From contig CM055112.1 in the NCBI GenBank assembly GCA_029204225.1, positions 23,551,171-23,615,170 of the forward strand: a stretch of DNA of 64,000 nt, written 5' to 3'. The position numbers and the translations under genes were made by a program. The notes under the pieces were generated by a model, which was not told the origin of the DNA, searched no databases, and was given only the letters and a program-made list of their open reading frames with translations. Source of the stretch: Diphasiastrum complanatum. Its lineage: Eukaryota; Streptophyta; Lycopodiopsida; Lycopodiales; Lycopodiaceae. Positions 29,201-44,200 of this stretch are shown here, in pieces (position 1 is the stretch's first letter; every line of letters starts with the position of its first letter).

Positions 29201-32200
29201 TTTCACTGATTGTTCAGTCTTGAGTGTTGACCAGATTAGTAGTAGAAATCAGGCTTGAAGTTTCATACCCCAATATTGGTTGACAAAAACATCTTATGAG
29301 TTATATGTACTACTCAAAAGCATCCTTAAGAATCAACACAAATTTCACAAATATGGAGCTCATCCAAAGAGAGAATATTTTTTACATTTGAATCCTTCAT
29401 AAAAATTTCTAGACCATAAACAGATATTTGTAGTGAAACAAATTATGTGAAATTTGAGAAACAGTTGAGTTTGTAAACGAATGTCTAACCTAGTGCTCTA
29501 AAAAGAATGTTGAGAAGTGGCTATAAAGAAGAGCTTGCAAACAAAGTAGAATTTAAAATAGTATCTACAACATTCTAATATGAATGTACAAAAAGAAGAC
29601 AAAACCTTGAGACGACGAGCAAGCTCCTTCGCATGTAAAATATTAGCTAGTTTTGATTTTCCATAGGACATAAACCACTGAAAACTGCGGAATTGACAAG
29701 AAAATAAAGTGGTAAGTTGTTGTTCACAAATGATTATTTTATGAGTAAATTCAGCAGTAGCAACATTTCATGAACTGTTACAGCTCAAGTTTTAAGGAAT
29801 ATATTGTTCTTGAGATAGTTAAGTAATTAATAGAGCTAGAGGATCAAAATATAACCATAAGCCCACAATACATACATTGTAGCTGTCATGCCCACGACTG
29901 ATCTCGGATTGATTATCCCGTTAGAGGTCACTAGGCCTACCTCGACCTGTAAGTTAATTATGATTATGAGGGGTTTGGGGCCCTCAAGTGCATATGGTCA
30001 TAATTAATAGTTGGAGGCCTAAACTCATGATGGTGGATTTTTATGGGTCATAGGGGAACTAGATGATGTGGCACAGATAGGCTGCAGAGGTGTCCGGTGA
30101 GGTGTTACAATGCACTCCTAGTGGTGCATGGGCCTTGGAGGGTATAAGTATACCCATTGGGCTCTCACTAGTGTTTGCTTGATTGTGTGATTGGTAGCTA
30201 CATGCTGCTGGACTGATACCTCCTTTCCTTGTGATAGATTGATCCATAGCTTGGGGGCTAGATGCATAAGTTCTAGGTTTGGTTGGGTCAGTTTGTCCAC
30301 CATTCGATTCCCTTGTGTTGCTTGTTTGCGTCTTACGCTATTGAATGTGCGCCTCCCTCCCTATAGCGCCAACCTGCAAGAGAGCGATTCACTGGAAATT
30401 CGCCCGGTTTCACCCATGGGGGTGACCCACTTGACTCAAACTCATTGCTTCACATCTTGAGCAAGGCAGTCTTGGAACTTCATCAAAGTAACAAACAAAG
30501 GGATAATCAGATGCATAACTTGTTTAACCAATTGCAAACGCTTAATTCACACAACTTGGGCTACCAACCGGATGTTTTCACTGGTGAGAAAAAATTTAAG
30601 CGCCCCGAAGTTGTGGAAGACTGGATAAATCATTGGTCTAGCTACTTTAGCTTGTACAATGTCCCAGAAGAGAAGCAAATCTCATTTGTTTTGTTGTTTC
30701 TTGAGGGAAAGGCCTTCTGGTGGAGGGAACCCCTCGAAACCGGCAACATGGGTTGGATTCCTAGAGGAATTCCGTAAAGCGTTTGTCGCAATTGATGATT
30801 CTGAGATGTATATTCATTTTATCAACTGCCAGATAGGTAGCCAAGAACTGGACATGTATGTCAAAGAGTTCTTGGATTGTTTGGCCAAGGTGCCACTCTT
30901 CGATCGAAAATTGGCACAGTGGCAATTCATTTATGAGTTGTCAGCCGATTACCAAATGAGTGCAAATGGAATGTCCTCCACACATTGGAAGACACTATCC
31001 GTGTAGCTAAAGCCTACGATAGCATTGTGGTTGCCTCACGGAAGAGTATGCACGACCAATCGGCCCAGAAGCCTAAGCTTGAGAAGCCAAAGAATAATAA
31101 GAGGAAAAAATTGTTTTTTGACGAACTGGAAGCTGTTGCGTACCAGCACAAGAAAAAAAAAACAAGAAGAAACCCGTTGTAAAGGACAAGGCGCGGATTG
31201 TGGCAATAAAGGAGAACCTTTGCTTTCTATGAAACAAATATGGGCATCGTGCTAAACAGTGCCCCGAGAGGAAAAATAAAACATCAAGTTTCATGACAAT
31301 GGATTTACCCGCAGGTAAATTGCAAGTCGATTTGTTAAATGATTGTGAATGTACTTGTAATTTTAGTACACTTTCTTTCAAGCCTAAGCAATTGTTTCGG
31401 GTTAGAGGCAATATATTAGGGAAAGATGTAAATGTATTGTTTGATTCACGAAGTACTCACAACAATGCTCGGCTTGTGCAGAAGCTTCGGGTGCCAACCA
31501 TGGCCAGTGATCACCGTTATGTGGCCCATCTAGCCTCGGTGTCGGACACAGAAGTTTGGGATGTCAAAATCCCTAATTTGGAGCTTCGGATGCACGTAAA
31601 AAATAAATACATGTTACCTAGGATGAATGATCTCATAGATCGATTGAATGGAGCAAAGTACTTCACAAAAATCAAACTTCATATGGGATATCATCAGATT
31701 AGGATACATCCAGATGATGTATCTAAGACCGGTTTTAGGACTAGATTTGGCCATTACGAGTTCCTAGTCCTACCCTTTGGGTTGACTAATGCTCCGGCAA
31801 CTTTCCAGCAAATGATGAACGACTTCTTTTGTCCATATTTGGGGAAGTTAGACGATGAGCACGTAAAGCATCTCCGTATTGTCTTACATATTTTAAGAGA
31901 AGAGAAGCTTTACGCTAAAGAATCAAAGTGTGAATTGTTTAAGAACGAACTTCTTTACCTTTGTCATAAGATCACCTCTTTTGGGATCAAGATTGAGGAG
32001 GAGAAGGTAAAGACGGTCGTAGAATGTCCAATTCCTCAAACGGTCCGTGAGCTCGTCATTTTTGGGTTTCATCACATTTTTCCATCCGTTTGCAGAGGAC
32101 TAGTCTAACGTTGCCGCACCTCTCAACAATTTGTTAAAGGGGGTGAAAAGTCAGAAAGGTTGGCGAAGGGGTTGAGAAATTGGATGAGTTTTCGAAAACT

Positions 32201-35200
32201 CAAGCTTCTAATTGTCTCAGCTCCCATTTTGAGAATAGCGGATCCAGATATTCCGTTCGTCATTAATATTGACGCAAGGCTATTGGTGTTGTTCTCTTAC
32301 AGGAGGGCCAGCCCATTGCTTTTGAGAGCAAAAAGTTAACCGATGTGCAAGTCAAGTATATAACGCAAGAAAAAAAGCTTTTTGCGGTGATCCATGCATT
32401 GAAATCATGGAGGCATTACCTGTATCGCGATAAATTCGTGGTTAACACGGATCACCAACCTCTAAAATATTTTTGCAATCAGAATGATTTGAGAGGTCAT
32501 AAGGCCTGATGGGTGGAACTCATGCAGGAATTCGACTTTGAAGTGCGGTACATCAAAGGCACCACTAATCAGGTGGCTGATGCACTTAGTCGAATTGGTG
32601 AAGTGAACGAGCTATCCTTCATAGAGATTAGCACAGATTTTTATCTCTCCCTGAGGGGTCTTTGTGAGAAAGAACCACATTTTGGACCAATCTGGAAGAC
32701 GGTTCTAGCAGTTACATCAAGCGACACTGATTTACATGGTGATCCATCTGAGAGAAGGGATAAAAAGAGTGTTGATGACTTCTCTATCTGTAATGGATTG
32801 CCGTTTAGGAAAGGGATGGTTTGTGTGCCCAATGTGGATGCTATTAAAAGGAAAATTTTGTATGAGTGTCATGACTCACCATGTGTGGGGCATCCAGGCA
32901 TACATCAAACTCTAGATTTGGTACGAAGGGATTTTTATTGGCCATATAAGGCCGAAATGCCTTCAGGCTGGTGGATTATTACATCCATTGGATATCCCAG
33001 ATAAGAGCTGGGACAGTATTTCCATGGATTTCATGGTTGGGTTACCACGGACGAATAAATAGAATGATGCAATTTGGGTAGTGGTCAACCGTCTCACCAA
33101 ATTGGCTACGTTCATTCCGGATAAGACCACCACGAAGGCTTTTGATTTAGCTCAGATTTTTGTTTAGCGTATGTTTAGGCTTTATGGATTACAAAGTGAC
33201 ATTGTGAGCGATTGTGATCCGAGGTTCACCGGTCACTTTTGGTCGGCCGTGTTTGCTAAACTGGAGACGACACTGAGCTTGAGTTCTTCTGATCATCCCA
33301 AGATGGATGGCTATATGGAAAGGAAAAATCAGACAATGGAACAAATGCTTCGAGCATGTGTGTCCTGATAGCAATCTCAGTGGGAGAAGTATTTGCCCTT
33401 GATTGTGTTTGCCTATAATCGTAGTAAGCATTCGGCTATTGGTTATAGCTCGTTCATGCTTATGTATGGTTTTGAACCTACATCACCTATTGCGGTAGAG
33501 TCTTGTACAATCAAGTTTCAGAAAGTACCTGATTTCCTGCACGATATGCAAGAAATGCTACAGATAGCACATGAGAATGCCTAGAGTTCCAAAGATAGGG
33601 ACCGACATAATGCTAATCTGAAAAGATCGCCTCGAGACTTTCAAGTGGGGGATTGGGTGTATTTACGAATCCCGAAGGATTCTAGTGTAATGTCTACTGG
33701 CAAGCATTACAAATTGTCCGCTAGATATAGAGGACCGTATCAAATCTTGAAAAAAATTGGATCCTTGGCCTACCAATTGGACCTCCCGGAAGGAACACAA
33801 GTGCACCCGGTTTTTCACGTAATTCGACTCAAGAAGGGTCTATGTGAAGGGGAACATCTTGGTTCTGTTGGACCTGTTGGATGAATCATCAAGTGTGACT
33901 CGACTTGAACCCGAAAAGATCTTGGACTCAAGAACTAAACGATTGAGGAATCTTATAGTTAACGAGCATCTGGTTCGATGGAAGGGACGCACAGATGATG
34001 ATGATTCCTGGGAACAGGAAGGTAGCCTAAAAAGGAACTTCCCTAGCATTAAGTTCTGAGGTCAAAAGAAGAATGTCATGCCCACAACTGATCTCGGATT
34101 GATTATCTCATTAGAGGTCAGCAAGCCTACCTCGATCCATAAGTTAATTATGATTACAAGGGGCTTGGGGCCCTCATGTGCATACGGTCATAATTAATGG
34201 TTGGAGGCCTACACTCATGATGGTGGAATTTTATGGGTCTATCAGTGAGTCATATGGGAACTGAACGATGTGGCCCAGATAGGCTATAGAGGTGTCCGGT
34301 GACGTGTCACAGTGCACTACTAGTGGTGCATGGGCCTTGGAGGGTATAAGTATACCCATTGGGCTCTCACTAGTGTATGCTTGATTGTGTGATTGGTAGC
34401 TACATGCTGCTGGTGTGATTCCTCGTTCCATTGTAATAGATTGATCCATAGCTTGGGGGCTAGATTCGTAAGATCTTGGTTTTTTTGGGTCGGTTTGTCC
34501 ACCATCCGATTCCCTTGTGTTGCTTGTTTGCGGCTTGCTTACTTCAAATCCTTGGTTGAGGGCTTTATAGTAGCAATCAAGAAAATTGTTAGCATCTTAA
34601 AATCAAAATGCAACATGCTTTACGATTCATGCTTAGCTTAAGGCTTAAAGAGCTTTCACACAAAAAGGTTATAAACCTTAGGGTATTGACTTGCCAGAGT
34701 CCAAATAACCAAAAGATCAATGACAAATTTCATTCCCTACTATACCCATGATCCTTTTTTCCAACTTCTTCAGGTATGCAAACTTCCATATTTTTCAAAG
34801 CTTTATCAATTATAGCAAATACATCTCAAACCAAAAGATGTCTCTAGGGAAACAACAGACCTCCATTAATCAGAATATGGGCCTTTCACAACAAGATTGA
34901 TTTGCATTCGAACATTCATTGTTATACATAATTTGTATTTCAACTTTTGTAACTAGATACCATATTGTAGTTGCAAAAGCCCTGAAAACCCTATTTGGGA
35001 TGCCACTTCAAGGTGTTGGTTTATTGGACAGCCAATTTGTTATGTACCATAATGATGTGACCCTGAGGTGACAGCTTCACCATGAGGGGGAATGCTAGGC
35101 TGACATTACATTTTTAGTGCCACATGTCAACATCTCAAGTTTCCTTCGTGTCAATGATCCAAGTGTGGACAATGCTTGGGGTGGGAACCACTTGTACAAT

Positions 35201-38200
35201 GTATATAGAAGGGAGGAACTCATGTATGATTCATTGAGCCTACCTGAGGAGTGGGTGGATGATATGAGCATGTGTGAGCCAAGATGAATCTCTAGCCATG
35301 GAGACGAGTGCCAGTGAGAGCCGAGTATGATGGCAAATAATATGGTATGCCAGTTATCATAGGAGGCTTGATCAGACCCGGGGTGTCGACAACTCTAGTG
35401 GACAAGGGTGAGACGATAGTCACTTTATCATTGGGTGGTAATGAAGAGTTCGTCACTTGATTTTTAAAGATCACACTATGGAGATCGGCCTTTGGTATCA
35501 AAGCCACCAATTCCCATGTTCCGAACTCTTTCCTATTCGCGAAATTTTTCTTCTTAGTGTTGGTTGATGAAATTTGGTCTTGATGCTTGAATTTCATGGC
35601 TTCTGCTTTGAAAAGGTGCAATACAACCCGCCACAAAAATTTTGGTTTCGGCCATGATTTGTATCACTTAAATCCATGTTAAAATAGCTTTGAACAGGTA
35701 TTTCATGGCTAGGAAAAACCTGTTTATTTTGCAATTCTTGGTTGAAAATGGGTTTTTGGCGGTTTCCTATGAGCTGGCAGATTAACTTTTTTATAAATTG
35801 CTCAGAAGTTGTAGAACTTAACCTTAAACCTTAAAAACTTGAGTTCTTCAACTCCACCTCCGTAAGCTTGGCTTTATCTTTTCTGTTTTATACTTGTACG
35901 CCCCTATTACTCATGTTGACAGGACTGACTTCTAGTACAATCCTCCTCCCCTCTCTGATAATTGCCTGATTGTGCTTGACAATTTCAACATGTACCTTGG
36001 CCTTGCTAATGGCCCTCATGATGTTTCCCTCGTTGAGCTTGTTGCCTGGTCTCTATTCTAGTCCTCTCAGTCCTTACTTGATGCCCAACACATTTTGCAA
36101 GACTTCCCCCATCATACTTGGACCAATTGTCTCCTTGGACCTTCCTTTCGTCTAGCAAGGCTCGACCGTTTCTATGTCTCTGCTACTGGTTCTTGGCTCT
36201 GTCTCCTACTATTGAAACTCATAAATTCAGTGTTCTTTCTTACCATAGCCCTATGTTGCTCATGTGTCACTTCTTTCAGTTGCCCTCCTCGCCCTTTGTG
36301 TCTTCTATGTAGTTGTACTGAACTGCTCCCTGCGTGGTGTGTGAATAGTCCTTTTTGTTGTATAGTGTACATCCCTATGGGTTTTACACTGTTTCGGCTT
36401 GCCGCTTACTTTTGGTACCTGTACATTTGTGAAAATATATTAATCTTAAAGATTTGCACAAAAATAGAAAGCTTGTCGGTGACCTGTTGGGAAATCTCTA
36501 GAGAGGCAGGTGCAAGAGATGCCACATGGGAGGTAGGAGACATCACCACTTCCTGGTCATGCATAGGTTGCCATGTGGCAACCAGTGGCGATTGCATGCC
36601 CCTAGTGCATCAGTGATGATCTATACATGCAACACTTACCAGATGCCATATAGAAAAACTAAATGTTATGGAACTTATAATTTGGGCTGGGATAAAGGCC
36701 CTAGGCACTGCCGATTTTTCATTTTCTAAGTTGAATTGTTGAAAAGCTTTTTAAGCCTCTTTGAACTATTTTCACATAATTGGAGATTTCAAAGCCGTTT
36801 TTGCTTGGAATTTTGGCATTTGTTTTTCCATTTTCTTGCACATCCTCACCACTACAGTTATGGACCCCACGACAGAGAAAACTCGGGCGCCATCTTCTTC
36901 AAACCCCACTTTGGCCGATTTGAAAGATATGGTGCAAGCGATTAATTCATTGCAACAACAAATTGTTGACGTGAATGCTAATGAGGATGATGAGGAATCC
37001 GAGTATACGTCAGATGACGCTGAGGATTCTGAGCCTGTATTACCCAAGCAAACCCCAGTGGTTGAGGGTTAGTTGACTCAAGGATTGAAATGGAAACAGT
37101 ATTCCATTTAGGATGAGTACTGGCTCTATAGAGATAGAGTATGTGTCCCCAATTCAGAGGATAATAGGCAGCAGGTCCTATATGAGTGTCATGACTGTCC
37201 TAGTGCGGGGCACCCAGGAATTCAAAAGACCTATGATAGCATCGTGGTTGCCTCACGGAAGAGTATGCACGACCAATCGGCCCAGAAGCCTAAGATTGAG
37301 AAGCCAAAGAATAATAAGAGGAAAAAATTGTTTCTTGACGAACTGGAAGCTGTTGCGTACCAGCACAAGAAAAAAAAAAACAAGAAGAAACCCGTTGTAA
37401 AGGACAAGGCACGGATTGTGGCAATAAAGGAGAACCTCTGCTTTCTATGCAACAAATATGGGCATCGTGCTAAACAGTGCCTCGAGAGGAAAAATAAAAC
37501 ATCAAGTTTCATGACAATGGATTTACCCGCAGGTAAATTGCAAGTCGATTTGTTAAATGATTGTGAATGTACTTGTAATTTTAGTACACTTTCTTTCAAG
37601 CCTAAGCAATTGTTTCGGGTTAGAGGCAATATATTAGGGAAAGATGTAAATGTATTGTTTGATTCAGGAAGTACTCACAACAATGCTCGGCTTGTGCAGA
37701 AGCTTCGGGTGCCAACCATGGCCAGTGATCACCGTTATGTGGTCGCCTCGGTGTCGGACACAGAAATTTGGGATGTCAAAATCCCTAATTTGGAGCTTCG
37801 GATGCACGTGAAAAATAAGTACATGTTACCTAGGATGAATGATCTCATAGATCGATTGAATGGATGATGCTTGAATGATCTCATACTAATCAGGTGGCTG
37901 ATGCACTTAGTCGAATTGGTGAAGTGAACGAGCTATCCTTCATAGAGATTAGCACAGATTTTTATCTCTCCCTGAGGGGTCTTTGTGAGAAAGAACCACA
38001 TTTTGGACCAATCTGGAAGACGGTTCTAGCAGTTACATCAAGCGACACTGATTTACATGGTGATCCATCTGAGAGAAGGGATAAAAAGAGTGTTGATGAC
38101 TTCTCTATGCGTAATGGATTGTTGTTTAGGAAAGGGATGGTTTGTGTGCCCAATGTGGATGCTATTAAAAGGAAAATTTTGTATGAGTGTCATGACTCAC

Positions 38201-41200
38201 CATGTGTGGGGCATCCAGGCATACATCAAACTCTAGATTTGGTACGAAGGGATTTTTATTGGCCAAAACTTAAGCCCTTTGTCGAATCTTATGTGGTCAA
38301 GTGTGACCAATGCCAATTGAATAAGGCCGAAATGCCTTCAGGCTGGTGAATTATTACATCCATTGGATATCCCAGATAAGAGCTGGGACAGTATTTCCAT
38401 GGATTTCATGGTTGGGTTACCACGGACGAATAAATAGAATGATGCAATTTGGGTAGTGGTCGACCGTCTCACCAAATTGGCTACGTTCATTCCGGATAAG
38501 ACCACCACGAAGGCTTTTGATTTAGCTCAGATATTTGTTTAGCGTCTGTTTAGGCTTTATGGATTACAAAGTGACATTGTGAGCGATTATGATCCGAGGT
38601 TCACCGGTCACTTTTGGTCGGCCGTGTTTGCTAAACTGGAGACGACACTGAGCTTGAGTTCTTCTGATCATCCCAAGATGGATGGCTATATGGAAAGGAA
38701 AAATCAGACAATGGAACAAATGCTTCGAGCATGTGTGTCCCGATAGCAATCTCAGTGGGAGAAGTATTTGCCCTTGATTGTGTTTGCCTATAATCGTAGT
38801 AAGCATTCGGCTATTGGTTATAGCTCGTTCATGCTTATGTATGGTTTTGAACCTACATCACCTATTGCGGTAGAGACTTGTACAATCAAGTTTCAGAAAG
38901 TACCTGATTTCCTGCACGATATGCAAGAAATGCTACAGATAGCACATGAGAATGCCTAGAGTTCCAAAGATAGGGAAAACATAATGCTAATCTGAAAAGA
39001 TCACCTCGAGACTTTCAAGTGGGGGATTGGGTGTATTTACGAATCCCGAAGGATTCTAGTGTAATGTCTACTGGCAAGCATTACAAATTGTCCGCTAGAT
39101 ATAGAGGACCGTATCAAATCTTGAAAAAAATTGGATCCTTGGCTTACCAATTGGACCTCCCGGAAGGAACACAAGTGCACCCGGTTTTTCACGTAATTCG
39201 ACTCAAGAAGGGTCTATGTGAAGGGGAACATCTTGGTTCTGTTGGACCTGTTGGATGAATCATCAGGTGTGACTCGACTTGAACCCGAAAAGATCTTGGA
39301 CTCAAGAACTAAACGATTGAGGAATCTTATAGTTAACGAGCATCTGGTTCGATGGAAGGGATGCACAGATGATGATGATTCCTGGGAACAGGAAGGTAGC
39401 CTAAAAAGGAACTTCCCTAGCATTAAGTTCTGAGGTCAAAAGAAGAATGTCATGCCCACAACTGATCTCGGATTGATTATCTCATTAGAGGTCAGCAAGC
39501 CTACCTCGATCCATAAGTTAATTATGATTACAAGGGGCTTGGGGCCCTCATGTGCATACGGTCATAATTAATGGTTGGAGGCCTACACTCATGATGGTGG
39601 AATTTTATGGGTCTATCAGTGAGTCATATGGGAACTGAACGATGTGGCCCAGATAGGCTATAGAGGTGTCCGGTGACGTGTCACAGTGCACTACTAGTGG
39701 TGCATGGGCCTTGGAGGGTATAAGTATACCCATTGGGCTCTCACTAGTGTATGCTTGATTGTGTGATTGGTAGCTACATGCTGCTGGTGTGATTCCTCGT
39801 TCCATTGTAATAGATTGATCCATAGCTTGGGGGCTAGATTCGTAAGATCTTGGTTTTTTTGGGTCGGTTTGTCCACCATCCGATTCCCTTGTGTTGCTTG
39901 TTTGCGGCTTGCTTACTTCAAATCCTTGGTTAAGGGCTTTATAGTAGCAATCAAGAAAATTGTTAGCATCTTAAAATCAAAATGCAACATGCTTTACGAT
40001 TCATGCTTAGCTTAAGGCTTAAAGAGCTTTCACACAAAAAGGTTATAAACCTTAGGGTATTGACTTGCCAGAGTCCAAATAACCAAAAGATCAATGACAA
40101 ATTTCATTCCCTACTATACCCATGATCCTTTTTTCCAACTTCTTCAAGTATGCAAACTTCCATATTTTTCAAAGCTTTATCAGTTATAGCAAATACATCT
40201 CAAACCAAAAGATGTCTCTAGGGAGACAACAGACCTCCATTAATCAGAATATAAGCCTTTCACAACAAGATTGATTTGCACTCGAACATTCATTGTTATA
40301 CATAATTTGTATTTCAACTTTTGTAACTAGATACCATATTGTAGTTGCAAAAGCCCTGAAAACCCTATTTGGGATGCCACTTCAAGGTGTTGGTTTATTG
40401 GACAGCCAATTTGTTATGTACCATAATGATGTGACCCTGAGGTGACAGCTTCACCATGAGGGGGAATGCTAGGCTGACATTACATTTTTAGCGCCACATG
40501 TCAACATCTCAAGTTTCCTTCGTGTCAATGATCCAAGTGTGGACAATGCTTGGGGTGGGAATCACTTGTACAATGTATATAGAAGGGAGGAACTCATGTA
40601 TGATTCATTGAGCCTACCCGAGGAGTGTGTGGATGATATGAGCATGTGTGAGCCAAGATGCATCTCTAGCCATGGAGATGAATGCCAGTGAGAGCCGAGT
40701 ATGATGGCAAATAATATGGTATGCCAGTTATCATAGGAGGCTTGATCAGACCAGTTGGTGTCGACAACTCTAGTGGACAAGGGTGAGCCGATAGTGACTT
40801 TATCATTGGGTGTTAATGAAGAGTTCGTCACTTGATTTTTAGAGATTACACTATGGAGATCGGCCTAGTAGTACTCCAACATTTGGTATCAAAGCCACCA
40901 ATTCCCATGTACAAGGTGCACACGTTCCTAACTCTTTTCCAGTCGCGAAATTTTTCTTCTTGGTGTTGGTTGATGAAATTTGGTCTTGATGCTTGAATTT
41001 CATAGCTTCTGCTTTGAAAAGGTGCAATACAACCCGCCACAAAAATTTTGGTTTCGGCCATGATTTGTATCACTTAAATCCATGTTAAAATAGCTTTGAA
41101 CAAGTATTTCATGGCTAGGAAAAACCTGTTTATTTTGCAATTCTTGGTTGAAAATGGGTTTTTGGCGGTTTCCTATGAGCTGGCAGATTAACTTTTTTAT

Positions 41201-44200
41201 AAATTGCTCAGATGTTGTAGAACTTAACCTTAAACCTTAAAAACTTGAGTTGTTCAACTCCACCTCCATAAGCTTGGCTTTATCTTTTTTGTTTTATACT
41301 TGTACGCCCCTATTACTCATGTTGACAGGACTGACTTCTAGTACAATCCTCCTCCCCTCTCTGATGATTGCCTGATTGTGCTTGACAATTTCAACATGTA
41401 CCTTGGCCCTGCTAATGGCCCTCATGATGTTTCCCTCGTTGAGCTTGTTGCCTGGTCTCTATTCTAGTCCTCTCAGTCCTTACTTGATGCCCAACACATT
41501 TTGCAAGACTTCCCCCATCATACTTGGACCAATTGTCTCCTTGGACCTTCCTTTCGTCTAGCAAGGCTCGACCGTTTCTATGTCTCTGCTACTGGTTCTT
41601 GGCTCTGTCTCCTACTATTGAAACTCATAAATTCAGTGTTCTTTCTTACCATAGCCCTATGTTGCTCATGTGTCACTTCTTTCAGTTGCCCTCCTCGCCC
41701 TTTGTGTCTTCTATGTAGTTGTACTGAACTGCCTCCCTGCGTGGTGTGTGAATAGTCCTTTTTGTTGTATAGTGTACATCCCTATGGGTTTTACATTGTT
41801 TCGGTTTGCCGCTTACTTTTGGTACCTGTACATTTGTGAAAATATATTAATCTTAAAGATTTGCACAAAAATAGAAAGCTTGTCGGTGACCTGTTGGGAA
41901 ATCTCTAGAGAGGCAGGTGCAAGAGATGCCACATGGGAGGTAGGAGACATCACCACTTCCTGGTCATGCATAGGTTGCCATGGGGCAACCAGTGGCGATT
42001 GCATGCCCCTAGTGCATCAGTGATGATCTATACATGCAACACTTACCAGATGCCATATAGAAAAACTAAATGTTATGGAACTTATAATTTGGGCTGGGAT
42101 AAAGGCCCTAGGCACTGCCGATTTTTCATTTTCTAAGTTGAATTGTTGAAAAGCTTTTTAAGCCTCTTTGAACTATTTTCACATAATTGAAGATTTCAAA
42201 GCCGTTTTTGCTTGGAATTTTGGCATTTGTTTTTCCATTTTCTTGCACATCCTCACCACTACAGTTATGGACCCCACGACAGAGAAAACTCGGGCGCCAT
42301 CTTCTTCAGACCCCACTTTGGCCGATTTGAAAGATATGGTGCAAGCGATTAATTCATTGCAACAACAAATTGTTGACATGAATGCTAATGAGGATGATGA
42401 GGAATCCGAGTATACGTCGGATGACGCTGAGGATTTTGACCATTCAGGATGAGTACTTGCTCTATAGAGATAGAGTATGTGTCCCCAATTCAGAGGATAA
42501 TAGGCAGCAGGTCCTATATGAGTATTAGAAAGAATAAAAGAATGGACGTGGCAAATGTAATGAGCCGAGTCCATAACAGGAAGGAGCAGGCTAGGCATTG
42601 TTGTAGAATGATGATGCTAGGAATAGCTTATAACAATCATCCCAGGACCCTAGTAATGTTGATTTCAAGGACTACTTGAGCCTAACATAACTAGGAATGA
42701 AACATGCAATCTAAAATCATGACATGCAATCACATGCAAGTCGAAATGGAAAAACAACAAGTAATGGATCCCAAATTTTGATCCTAGTTCAAGTCTATGT
42801 GAACTCTGCTCTATGCCAATTCGATAAATCAAGAAAATAAATGATTTCTACATGAAGGCCATTTCAATTAGCAGAATCAGATCTGGAAAAATAGATTCTA
42901 ATTGACCTCTAATCACAAGTAGTGATAGTGCCTTTCCAATAGAAAACATATGCTTCTGATTTCATCAATTTCTGACAAGTATTCAAATAGAAATGAAAGA
43001 TTTTACAAAACTAAGGCAGCGCCCAATCACAAATGATTGATGGCTGTTCTGGCTCCAGAAATGCATTAAATTGAAGTGGAAATGGTATGAATGGTAGCGC
43101 CCTCCCCCTACTATCAATTTGCACTTGATCTCATCAGATTTGGATGAGTGATGAGGGAGAAACACCTGAAAAACCAGATTTGTCCCAGCAGCAAGTTCCT
43201 ACAAAAGAAAGATGGAGAATGAAGCAAGAAGACACAAATCTCATGAAGATGGAAGAAAGTTTTAGATTCCTCTCTCTCTCCATCTCGTGGAGGTAGAGTG
43301 ATTTCCTCTACTAAATAGACTTTGTGAATGTACAATGGTTGGCATGCAAATGCCAAGTGTCCAATTCCTATGCATGCATTTGCATGCCACTTGCATGTCA
43401 CATGCATGCCACATCTAATGTTAATAGGTTTGGAAATCTAACTAGTACTCCCCCATGCACATGGGGGTCTACCAAACTCAAGTGGGGACATAGGCATCAT
43501 CATGCAAGAAGGCCTTCACCAGAAGTTTGGGACTTAGATCATAAAAAAATTTGCCTAAGTATTTGGGCCTTAAAATTTGGACCCAATTATTGACCATGTG
43601 GCATGTACTATTCATTTGACTAGGTTTATAAGTTCAACAACTCCCCCTTAAACCTATTAAATGAATAACTCCTAATTCCCTTTATTTACATGCCGAATTT
43701 TGCATGTGCCGAGGCTAGAAGTACAACTATCCTTAGTAAACCAATAGAAACATATTGAACCAGATGTCACTTCAAGACTTGGTGTAAGTTTTACTCTCAA
43801 GTTTTAAGAATCACAAGCTGAACACAAAACTCCTGTGGACAGAAGCCTTGGACAGAAGCCTGACCAAACACATTGATATCTTTATGTGGAGAGTGCTTTG
43901 ACAGATACAATCATTATCTCTCGTTCTGCTACAAGTTTCATATCTAGAGTGTGTCTCAGTCTACAATCTACTAACAACAATAAAAATAATCCTAATTCAT
44001 TAAACCAATTTCATGACTTTCCTGATCTCGCAACATATTTACTGTTACACAAATTTGCAGAACCTTACAAAGCACTATGGAGGTAGATAAGGTATGTGTT
44101 CCTAAAATGTACCCGTGAGAACTTGATCTGTTTCCTTCCTACTTTGATATTCTTATGAAAAGGTATGAGTAAAGTGACTCAATTTACTATTTCACCTGTT

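Larger units (their letters stand above)
29884..34534 (+). mobile_element. Ty3-gypsy element, internally deleted, with two LTRs
   Basis: An LTR starting TGTCATGCCCAC at 29884 and another at 34074 flank gag, protease, a partial RT, RNase H, integrase and a chromodomain-like end. A polypurine tract (aaaagaagaa) precedes the second LTR. The 5' and 3' LTRs differ by roughly 10% by eye. No obvious PBS follows the 5' LTR. It lies in SDR intron 4, antisense. Confidence 0.85.
31013..37215 (+). repeat. 6.2-kb tandem duplication, first unit
   Basis: From tacgatagcattgtggttgcc to caggaattcaaaagacc; repeated at 37216-42530. It includes the gypsy gag end to integrase, one LTR and a 2.7-kb downstream segment. 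Offsets between units step from about 6218 to 5321, 5374 and 5406, revealing an 897-bp deletion in unit 2, a 54-bp deletion in unit 1 and a 32-bp length change. Confidence 0.87.
37216..42530 (+). repeat. 6.2-kb tandem duplication, second unit (shortened)
   Basis: Near-identical to unit 1 apart from the indels above and a 66-bp loss near 42440. It ends inside the integrase fragment at tcctatatgagt (about 42523), beyond which the sequence is unrelated. Confidence 0.87.

Noticed and set aside
36095-36616. 173-residue frame (and its duplicate at 41501) as a Cys-rich membrane protein
   Set aside because: It crosses a degraded LINE endonuclease relic in mixed frames, and its Cys/Leu content comes from a shifted frame.
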